Part shown: in pieces, positions 6,701-12,516 of the stretch
How the letters are laid out: each line of letters begins with the position of its first letter
How positions within the stretch are numbered: position 1 is the first letter of the stretch
Assembly: GCA_002334915.1 (NCBI GenBank)
Contig: DDCQ01000046.1
Coordinates: 1,933-14,448 of the forward strand
Direction: 5' to 3'
Origin: Porticoccaceae bacterium UBA2002
GTDB taxonomy: Bacteria > Pseudomonadota > Gammaproteobacteria > Pseudomonadales > Porticoccaceae
Length of the DNA: 12,516 nt
Position numbers and translations under genes: made by a program
The notes under the pieces: generated by a model
Told to the model about the DNA's origin: nothing
Database searches by the model: none
The model's input: the letters and a program-made list of their open reading frames with translations, nothing else

Positions 6701-7906
6701 TTAGGGTTTTAAGCTATCCACATACTGCACAATGCGCTGGGCCGCTTCAATGCACTCATCTATATCTGCCACCAGTGCCATGCGCACGCGGTTTTGGCCT
6801 GGATTACCTGTGGCTGTGGATCGGGATAGATACTGTCCGGGCAGTATGGTGACATTTTGTTGGGCGTAGAGTCCAAGTGCAAACTCAGTATCATCTATTG
6901 GTGTTTCGGGCCATAGATAGAAACTGGCACTGGGCTCAGTAAACTTCAGCTTGCCCCGCAGAATTTGGGTCACCGCAGCAAACTTTTCCCGATACATGGC
7001 ACGGTTTTCAATAACATGGCTTTCGTCGCTCCAGGCTGAGATAGAGGCCTCTTGGACGGGCAGCGACATGGCGCAGCCGTGATAGGTTCGATATTTAAGA
7101 AAGTCTTGCAATAAGCGTCGGTCGCCAGCAATAAAACCAGAACGCAGGCCGGGCAGATTGGAGCGTTTGGACAGGCTGTGAAAAACGACACAGCGACTAA
7201 AGTCTCTGCGACCCAGCTGCCAGCAGGCGTCTAGTAATCCCAGCGGTGGATTACTCTCGTCGAGATACACCTCCGAGTAGCATTCGTCGCTAGAGATAAT
7301 AAAGTCATATTTATCGGCCAGCTCAATGGCCTGCTGATATTGGTCCAGCGACATAACCGCGCCAGTAGGGTTGCCTGGGGAGCAAAGCTGCAGCAGCTGA
7401 CAGCGCTGCCATATTTCCTCTGACACCAGATCAAGATTGGGAATAAAACCGTTTTGTAAGTCGCAGTCTAGATAGTGCAGCTCTGCGCCAGCCAGTAGAG
7501 CTGCACCCTCATAGATTTGATAGAAGGGATTGGGTGAAACCACTATGGGGTTCGGGCTTGCACTGTCTATCACTGTCTGAGTAAAGGCAAATAATGCTTC
7601 CCTGGTGCCCACAACTGGCAGTACCTGAGTCTCTGGGTCAATGGCCTTATAAGGCAGTGAAAAGCGCTGTTCGAGCCAACGGCTGATGGTGCTGCGCAGT
7701 TCTGGGCTGCCTGCAGTGGTTGGGTAAAGGGCCAGTTTGTCGACACTGTCTCGCAGGCGCTGTTTGACAAATTCTGGCGCCGGATGCTTGGGTTCGCCAA
7801 TCGACAGGGCTATATGTTCCAGGCCAGTCGGCGGCTCAACTTCGGCTTTGAGCTGTTTGAGCTTCTCAAAGGGATAGGGGTGCAGCAACTGAAGATTAGA
7901 ATTCAT
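6701..7906 (-). CDS. dapC: N-succinyldiaminopimelate aminotransferase
   Basis: A 401-residue fold-type I pyridoxal-phosphate aminotransferase. It moves the amino group from glutamate to N-succinyl-2-amino-6-ketopimelate, the step after DapD in lysine/diaminopimelate synthesis. Lys247 in SLSKRSNLPGLRSGF carries the cofactor, Asp207 in SSDECYSE contacts the pyridine nitrogen, SPGNPTG (176-182) holds the conserved Asn, and Arg374 in RVRMALVA binds the substrate carboxylate. The N-terminal LHPYPFEKL and SIGEPKHP motifs are characteristic of proteobacterial DapC and separate it from AspC/ArgD. The ATG at 7906 has only a weak GAGC ribosome site; the short 21-bp gap to glnD suggests translational coupling or cotranscription. 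A generic class I/II aminotransferase is the alternative, but the presence of dapD in the same row supports DapC. Confidence 0.93.
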   Translation of the reverse strand: MNSNLQLLHPYPFEKLKQLKAEVEPPTGLEHIALSIGEPKHPAPEFVKQRLRDSVDKLALYPTTAGSPELRSTISRWLEQRFSLPYKAIDPETQVLPVVGTREALFAFTQTVIDSASPNPIVVSPNPFYQIYEGAALLAGAELHYLDCDLQNGFIPNLDLVSEEIWQRCQLLQLCSPGNPTGAVMSLDQYQQAIELADKYDFIISSDECYSEVYLDESNPPLGLLDACWQLGRRDFSRCVVFHSLSKRSNLPGLRSGFIAGDRRLLQDFLKYRTYHGCAMSLPVQEASISAWSDESHVIENRAMYREKFAAVTQILRGKLKFTEPSASFYLWPETPIDDTEFALGLYAQQNVTILPGQYLSRSTATGNPGQNRVRMALVADIDECIEAAQRIVQYVDSLKP

Positions 7907-7927
7907 GATGTGCTCGCATAGTTCGGC

Positions 7928-10624
7928 CTATTTGTCCTCAACGTTGCGGTCATCTAACTCATTGCAGATGGTTTGCTGAAGTTTTTGACCAAAGGCTAAA
8001 TCAGTCAGTGGTTTGTGATTGAAGTCAGTCAGGTAAAAAGTATCCTCGACACGCTCGCCAAGAGTGGAGATTTTGGCGTTGTACAGATTGAGCCCAAAGC
8101 GCAGGAATATACTGGCTAAATGGGCCAGCAGACCTGGACGATCCGGAGTGATAACTTCCAGAACCGTGGTGTTGGTTTCTGTATCATTGCTCAGGGAGGT
8201 TTGCGTTTTAAGGGTGAAGTTTTTTAGCTGACGAGAGGTGCGCCGCGAGATATCAAACTTCACATTGCTGGGATCAATAATAGCCTGCTTCAACGAGTCT
8301 GCCACCAGAGTGCAGAGTTTAGGGTCTGTGCCTATAGGTCGGTTTTCATCGTCGAGAATATAAAATACATCGAAGGCGCGGTTATCGCTGGTGGTGTGCA
8401 GGCGGGCATCCTGAATATTTAGCTGCAACTGGTCGAGCACGGCGGCAATGATGGCAAAGATATTTTGCCGGTCAGTGGCATGGACAAATATCTGGGTGGC
8501 CACTGGTATCTCTACCCCCACATCCCGCAGAAGTACCACCGGATTGCCGGGATTACCATTGGCAATGATGGCCTGGGTAAAGCTGGCAATATCTTCAGCC
8601 CGCTCGCGCAAAAAGAATTCCTGGTCCACATCGCTCCAAACGGCCAGCGCCTGCTCCTGGTTGATACTGAGCTCGTGGAGTGTCTTAAGAGCTGCGGTCT
8701 TGGCATATTCGACCCACAGAGACCTATCCACCGGGACACCCAGACCCTGCTGCAGGGCGCGCTTGGTCTCAAAATACAGGTTGCGCATCAGCGAACCTTT
8801 CCAGTCTGTCCATAGCTGTGGGTTGGTGGCGTTAATATCAGCTACTGTCAGTACATAGAGCAGTTCCAGATGCATCAGGTCGCCGCAGTGTTTGGCAAAC
8901 TTGTAGATAACATCCGGATCTGAGGTGTCCTCTCTCTGGGAGACTGTCGACATTAGCAGATGATTTTCGACCAGCCATTGCAGCAGTTTGATCTCCTGGG
9001 GTTGCAGGCCGTGGCGCTCGGCAAAGTCAGCAATATCTGCCGAGCCCAGCACTGAGTGATCGCCGCCGCGCCCCTTGGCGATATCATGGTAGAGAGCGGC
9101 AATAATCAGCAATTCAGGTTTGGGTAAATTCTTAAAGATATGGGCGGACACAGGGAATTGCTCTGCTACCTCTGGGCGCGCCAGCCGTCGAATATTGCGC
9201 ACAACCTGCAGGGTATGCACATCGACCGGATAGATATGAAATAGATCGTGCTGAGTCTGCCCGACAATTTTGCCAAATTCGGGCAGGTAGCTGCCCAGAA
9301 TGCCGTAGCGGTTCATGCGCTGCAATTGCAGGGATAACCTGTAGGGCGCGCGCAGCAGGCGCATAAACATATCCCGGTTAAGGGGGACTGCCCTGAACTG
9401 ATCGTTAATTAAATTTCTATGCAGACGAATCTGGCGAATAGTTGAGGCGCGAATATCTTTGATATTTTCATTCTCGCCCATAATGACAAACAGTTCGAGC
9501 AGGGCAGAGGGCTGTTTGATAAAGACATCTTCGCTAGTGGTGTCCAGATAGTTATCGCGAATTACAAAGCGCTCGTTTATCTGGGAGATAACCTTGGCTT
9601 TATTTTTTCGATAGATGGCTTCGTCCAGATATTGCAAAAGCACGTCGGTAAGCTCGCGTATAGATAGCACAGATTGGTAGTAGCGCTGCATAAACTTCTC
9701 CACTGCCAGCCGCCCTTTGCTATCTTGAAAGCCCAGCATGGTCGCCAGCTTGCGTTGATAGTCAAATAGCAGGCGCTCTTCCGGGCGTTCTGCGATCAGA
9801 TGCAGGCCATAGCGGACCCGCCACAGAAACGCTTCCTCTCGGCGCAGGGTCAGGTACTCTTCCTCTGAGAGAAAGCCTGCGTGCACCAGCAGTGAGCGGC
9901 GATGCACATTAAAGTGGCGCTTGGCGGTCCAGTTGATAAGTTGAATATCTCGCAGGCCACCGGGCGCCTCTTTAACATTGGGTTCCAGGTTGTACTCAGT
10001 ATCTGCATGTTTGCGATGACGGGCGCGCTGTTCATCTATTTTGCCCCGATAAAAGTTACTGGATGACCAGATTTTGTTGGGGCCGGTTTTTTTAAGCATG
10101 CTTTCGCGCAGGGATCTGTCGCCGCACAGCATACGGGTTTCCATCAGGTTGGTTGCTATACTGATATCGGCTTTGGCCTCGTCCACACATTGGGACAGAG
10201 AGCGCACGCTGTGCCCGATCTTAAGTTGAATATCCCATAAAAAGGTCAGAAATTGCTCGATACTCTGGCGATATTTCTGTGGCCGGTTGCGGCGCATAAG
10301 GATCAGCAGATCTATATCAGAATAAGGGTGCAGCTCTCCACGGCCATAGCCTCCAACGGCAATAAGGCTGATATTGTTATCCCATTCGAAACGACTCCAG
10401 GCGTAGCAGAGAATAATATCGGCAAACCGGGCAGCCTCGTTGACCAGAGTATGCACTTCTTCACCCTCGTGAAAACGACTGGCAAAATGATTTTGAGCTG
10501 CGCTCAGGGCATCCCTAAAGACGGTTACTGGGTCGCCAGCGGCCAGATCTGCGGCGAAGCGCTTTTGATCAAAAAATAATGGTACCGCCAAGTCTGAGGG
10601 CAGGGTTATAGGTGTGCTTGACAT
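7928..10624 (-). CDS. glnD: [Protein-PII] uridylyltransferase/uridylyl-removing enzyme
   Basis: An 898-residue nitrogen sensor that adds UMP to PII proteins when glutamine is low and removes it when glutamine is high, thereby steering glutamine synthetase and NtrB/C. Domains in order: nucleotidyltransferase with GGYGRGELHPYSDIDLL at about 91-107 and the metal-binding pair Asp103/Asp105; the PII-uridylyltransferase linker with LEPNVKEAPGGLRD; an HD phosphohydrolase domain with DVHTLQ and YHDIAKGRGGDHS (His513-Asp514); and two C-terminal ACT domains at about 710-790 and 820-895, which sense glutamine. All catalytic motifs are intact, and the length matches E. coli GlnD (890). ATG at 10624 is preferred, with GAGAAA about 10 nt upstream; an in-frame TTG at 10627 would add one residue. 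It follows map by 62 bp, the usual gammaproteobacterial order. Confidence 0.96.
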   Translation of the reverse strand: MSSTPITLPSDLAVPLFFDQKRFAADLAAGDPVTVFRDALSAAQNHFASRFHEGEEVHTLVNEAARFADIILCYAWSRFEWDNNISLIAVGGYGRGELHPYSDIDLLILMRRNRPQKYRQSIEQFLTFLWDIQLKIGHSVRSLSQCVDEAKADISIATNLMETRMLCGDRSLRESMLKKTGPNKIWSSSNFYRGKIDEQRARHRKHADTEYNLEPNVKEAPGGLRDIQLINWTAKRHFNVHRRSLLVHAGFLSEEEYLTLRREEAFLWRVRYGLHLIAERPEERLLFDYQRKLATMLGFQDSKGRLAVEKFMQRYYQSVLSIRELTDVLLQYLDEAIYRKNKAKVISQINERFVIRDNYLDTTSEDVFIKQPSALLELFVIMGENENIKDIRASTIRQIRLHRNLINDQFRAVPLNRDMFMRLLRAPYRLSLQLQRMNRYGILGSYLPEFGKIVGQTQHDLFHIYPVDVHTLQVVRNIRRLARPEVAEQFPVSAHIFKNLPKPELLIIAALYHDIAKGRGGDHSVLGSADIADFAERHGLQPQEIKLLQWLVENHLLMSTVSQREDTSDPDVIYKFAKHCGDLMHLELLYVLTVADINATNPQLWTDWKGSLMRNLYFETKRALQQGLGVPVDRSLWVEYAKTAALKTLHELSINQEQALAVWSDVDQEFFLRERAEDIASFTQAIIANGNPGNPVVLLRDVGVEIPVATQIFVHATDRQNIFAIIAAVLDQLQLNIQDARLHTTSDNRAFDVFYILDDENRPIGTDPKLCTLVADSLKQAIIDPSNVKFDISRRTSRQLKNFTLKTQTSLSNDTETNTTVLEVITPDRPGLLAHLASIFLRFGLNLYNAKISTLGERVEDTFYLTDFNHKPLTDLAFGQKLQQTICNELDDRNVEDK

Positions 10625-10646
10625 CAATTCAGTTTCTCATGGTCTG

Positions 10647-10674
10647 GCCAGCTGCGCGTGCACGCAGAGCTGGC
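10647..10674. other. Strong hairpin in the map-glnD gap
   Basis: GCCAGCT (10647-10653) and AGCTGGC (10668-10674) pair perfectly over 7 bp, and an inner GCG/CGC pairing extends the stem around a small GC-rich loop. It lies between the map stop and the glnD Shine-Dalgarno. No T tract follows on the minus strand, so it is not a standard terminator. It could be an attenuating or RNA-stabilising stem that separates map from glnD expression. Confidence 0.55.
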
Positions 10675-10686
10675 TAATCGAAAGTG

Positions 10687-11457
10687 CTAGAAAGATTCCT
10701 CACCGCGAGCGGTAAATACTTCAACACCAGTGGCGGTAACCAGCATAGTGTGCTCCCACTGGGACGACAGGCGACCATCTCTGGTTTCTACGGTCCAGCC
10801 ATCGGCTTTGAGCTTGGTCTGGTGCTTGCCAGCATTGACCATGGGTTCAATGGTGAAGGTCATACCCTCGACCAGCTCCAGGCCAGTATCTGGCTTGCCG
10901 TAATGGAGAATTTGAGGCTCCTGGTGAAACTCTGGCCCTATGCCGTGACCGCAGTAGTCGCGGACAACGGAGTAATAATTGGCTTCGGCATGAGCCTGAA
11001 TAACATGGCCTATATCTCCCAGGCGAACACCGGGACGCACCAGTTCAATGCCCTTATACAGGCATTCCTGAGAGACTTTGATCAGGCGCTCGGCATGGCT
11101 TGCCACTTTGCCTACGGTATACATTTTGCTGGTATCGCCATACCAGCCATCTTTAATCACAGTGACGTCAATATTAACTATATCGCCGTTCTTGAGGACT
11201 TTTTTATCCGCGGGAATACCATGGCACACCACCTGATTGACGGAGGTGCACACTGATTTTGGAAAGCCGCGATAACCCAGACAGGCCGGAATGGCCTTTT
11301 GGATGTTAACTATATGCTCGTGGCAGATTCGATCCAGCTCTTCGGTTGTGACTCCAGGCACTACATGGTCGCCAATAAGCTCAAGTACTTCCGCGGCCAG
11401 TCTGCCCGCTATGCGCATCTTAGCTATTTGATCCGGGGTACGAAGTTCTACTGTCAT
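10687..11457 (-). CDS. map: Methionine aminopeptidase, type I
   Basis: A 256-residue cytoplasmic metalloprotease that removes initiator methionine from nascent proteins when the second residue is small. The five metal ligands are all present: Asp97 and Asp108 (NIDVTVIKDGWYGDTS), His171 (CGHGIG), Glu204 (FTIEPMV) and Glu235 (QWEHTML), in exactly E. coli Map numbering. The helper His79 (VVCHGIP) is also there. There is no N-terminal zinc-finger or SH3 extension, so it is type Ia. The start is ATG at 11457, where MTVELRTPDQ matches the family N-terminus and GAGAG lies about 8 nt upstream. The frame remains open to 11529, but those 24 extra residues have no family match. It is divergent from rpsB, the standard bacterial arrangement, and heads the minus-strand row. 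Confidence 0.96.
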   Translation of the reverse strand: MTVELRTPDQIAKMRIAGRLAAEVLELIGDHVVPGVTTEELDRICHEHIVNIQKAIPACLGYRGFPKSVCTSVNQVVCHGIPADKKVLKNGDIVNIDVTVIKDGWYGDTSKMYTVGKVASHAERLIKVSQECLYKGIELVRPGVRLGDIGHVIQAHAEANYYSVVRDYCGHGIGPEFHQEPQILHYGKPDTGLELVEGMTFTIEPMVNAGKHQTKLKADGWTVETRDGRLSSQWEHTMLVTATGVEVFTARGEESF

Positions 11458-11663
11458 TGATACTCTCAAAGATTCGCGAAGGTGCCCATTGTACGCGTCT
11501 ATTGGCCATTGAGGGAGTATCCGGAGCAAATTTCCCGGGCAAATTTGTCGCGGATCTAAAATTTATTCTCCAATCAGCAATGGCGGCACCTGCTCAAAGA
11601 GTTAAAGACTGTCCAGGACATGCAAATCTATGGGTGTTTTTGCTTTATATGGCTGTTTGGTTA
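11458..11663. other. Spacer between map and the rpsB promoter
   Basis: About 370 bp separate the divergent map and rpsB coding regions; this part precedes the rpsB promoter. No convincing gene is seen. It should hold the map promoter; one weak minus-strand candidate is TTGCTG with TAGATC 16 bp later, in 11550-11580. An inverted repeat, CAAATTT (11527-11533) with AAATTTG (11541-11547) around CCCGGGC, lies about 70 bp upstream of the map ATG and would fall in its leader or operator region. Confidence 0.4.
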
Positions 11664-11679
11664 TGGTATAAAGCGCGCC
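11664..11679 (+). promoter_or_regulatory. rpsB promoter: extended -10 with GC-rich discriminator
   Basis: TG at 11664-11665, one base, then TATAAA at 11667-11672 forms an extended -10 element. The -35 region at the proper distance (TTTATA, 11644-11649) is poor, which an extended -10 can offset. The discriminator GCGCGCC follows directly. GC-rich discriminators are a known mark of ribosomal promoters repressed by ppGpp/DksA, so stringent control is inferred. Transcription is expected to begin near 11679-11681. Confidence 0.7.
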
Positions 11680-11828
11680 GTTGTAGGGATGTCCCTGCAG
11701 CGGTAATTGTTAACTAAACGACACACACATTCCGACACGCTAATCTGGGTGCCTGTTAAGCGCTAGCAAAATTGCTTAACGGGTTGATTTTCGGGGGATG
11801 TGGAGGCTTAACCCTAAGAGGAAAACTT
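11679..11828 (+). promoter_or_regulatory. rpsB 5' leader, probable S2 autoregulatory RNA
   Basis: A structured leader of about 150 nt, close to the length of the E. coli rpsB leader. A 10-bp stem with a 4-nt loop occupies 11679-11702. A second stem pairs 11752-11761 with 11774-11783 (core GTTAAGC/GCTTAAC). GGGTTGA at 11781-11787 can pair with TTAACCC at 11808-11814, just before the Shine-Dalgarno (AGAGGA, 11817-11822). GCTTAAC occurs a second time at 11806-11812, so GTTAAGC has two possible partners. In E. coli and other gammaproteobacteria, ribosomal protein S2 represses rpsB-tsf translation through this leader. Applying that here is inferred from position and structure. Confidence 0.6.
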
Positions 11829-12516
11829 ATGTCATCTGTCAGTATGCGAGATATGTTGCAGGCTGGTGTGCACTTTGGCCACCAAACCCGCTTCTGGAAC
11901 CCCAAAATGAGCCAGTATATCTTCGGCTCACGCAACAAAGTCCATGTTATTAACCTTGAGCACACAGTGCCAGCTTTCAATGAAGCGCTAGAGATTCTGC
12001 GTGTTGAGGCTGCTAAAGGTAATCAAATTCTTTTTGTTGGCACCAAGCGTGCTGCACAAAAAATTGTTAAAGAGCAAGCAGAGCGCTGCGCTATGCCCTA
12101 TGTCAGCCATCGCTGGTTGGGCGGCATGCTCACTAACTACAAAACTATTCGTGCTTCGATCCGTCGTTTCCGTGAGCTTGAAACTCAGGAAGCCGATGGC
12201 ACCTTCGAAAAGCTGACCAAGAAAGAAGTTTTGATGCGCACGCGCATGAAGGACAAGCTTGAGAACAGCATTGGCGGTATCAAGGATATGAATGGTCTGC
12301 CGGATATTCTGTTTGTTGTTGATGTGGATCACGAGCGCATTGCCATCAATGAAGCCAACAAGCTGGGCATTCCAGTGGTGGGCATTGTTGATACTAACAG
12401 TGATCCAGATGGGGTTGATTATGTGATTCCGGGCAATGATGACTCGATCCGCGCAATCAAGCTGTATGCAGCCTCTATTGCGGATGCTGTTCTTGAAGGA
12501 AAAGCGCAGTCTGCCA
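11829..12516 (+). CDS. rpsB: 30S ribosomal protein S2, 5' part
   Basis: ATG at 11829 opens a frame of 229 codons that is still open at the window end; E. coli S2 has 241 residues, so only the C-terminal tail is missing. S2 is a late-assembling small-subunit protein that binds near S1 and helps recruit S1 and mRNA. The sequence is nearly colinear with E. coli S2: [18 protein letters not shown] at the N-terminus, [48 protein letters not shown], and [19 protein letters not shown] near the end. The Shine-Dalgarno AGAGGA sits 6 nt upstream. In the family arrangement tsf follows, beyond the window. Expression is likely under growth-rate/stringent control and S2 feedback through the leader. Confidence 0.97.
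   Translation, partial: MSSVSMRDMLQAGVHFGHQTRFWNPKMSQYIFGSRNKVHVINLEHTVPAFNEALEILRVEAAKGNQILFVGTKRAAQKIVKEQAERCAMPYVSHRWLGGMLTNYKTIRASIRRFRELETQEADGTFEKLTKKEVLMRTRMKDKLENSIGGIKDMNGLPDILFVVDVDHERIAINEANKLGIPVVGIVDTNSDPDGVDYVIPGNDDSIRAIKLYAASIADAVLEGKAQSA

Noticed and set aside
11458..11529. Upstream extension of map by 24 residues
   Set aside because: The added residues match nothing in the Map family, while MTVELRTPDQ at 11457 does, with a good ribosome site; metal ligands then fall at E. coli numbering.
11457..11717. 86-codon plus-strand frame with a hydrophobic segment near its end
   Set aside because: It overlaps the map start, the rpsB promoter and the first leader hairpin, and has no convincing ribosome site; best explained as chance.
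11756..12332. Minus-strand frames antisense to rpsB
   Set aside because: Shadows of a strongly conserved ribosomal protein gene on the plus strand.

Overview
The window reads as ordinary chromosomal DNA of a free-living gammaproteobacterium. The order map-glnD-dapC-(yffB)-dapD beside a divergent rpsB, and a divergent thiolase / long FabG pair, resemble Pseudomonas and its marine relatives (Cellvibrionales-type). The taxon is inferred from gene order and family resemblance only. No tRNA, rRNA, CRISPR array, insertion sequence or phage gene was seen.

Left part (1-4423), lipid and ester metabolism. The window opens inside the C-terminal end of a SdsA1-type alkyl sulfatase. It is followed by an alpha/beta hydrolase on the same strand. 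A FadI-like thiolase (minus) and a long, two-domain FabG-type ketoreductase (plus) are then transcribed divergently from a 167-bp spacer. That spacer carries a sigma70-like promoter and an exact 8-bp direct repeat on the thiolase side. The pair could act together on acyl-CoA or acyl-ACP chains.

Centre and right (4465-11457), one long minus-strand gene row in transcription order: map, glnD, dapC, nth, yffB, dapD. Map removes initiator methionine, GlnD is the nitrogen sensor that modifies PII, and DapC and DapD catalyse consecutive succinylase-branch steps of diaminopimelate/lysine synthesis. YffB is a small ArsC-like thioredoxin-fold protein. Endonuclease III (nth) sits between dapC and yffB, and its iron-sulfur cysteine spacing departs from the usual one. 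The dapC-nth gap is filled by a degenerate 20-bp tandem repeat that runs up to the nth start codon. The map-glnD gap holds a strong hairpin. dapD and fabG converge on a GC-rich hairpin.

Right edge (11458-12516). map diverges from rpsB, whose coding region runs off the window. rpsB has an extended -10 promoter with a GC-rich discriminator and a leader of about 150 nt. The leader contains a 10-bp hairpin near the predicted 5' end and two copies of GCTTAAC that compete for one partner just upstream of the Shine-Dalgarno. This fits the S2-autoregulated rpsB-tsf leaders known from gammaproteobacteria.

I found no convincing new multigene system. The most interesting items are the rpsB leader's alternative pairing, the 20-bp repeat array in front of nth, and the unusual Nth cysteine loop.
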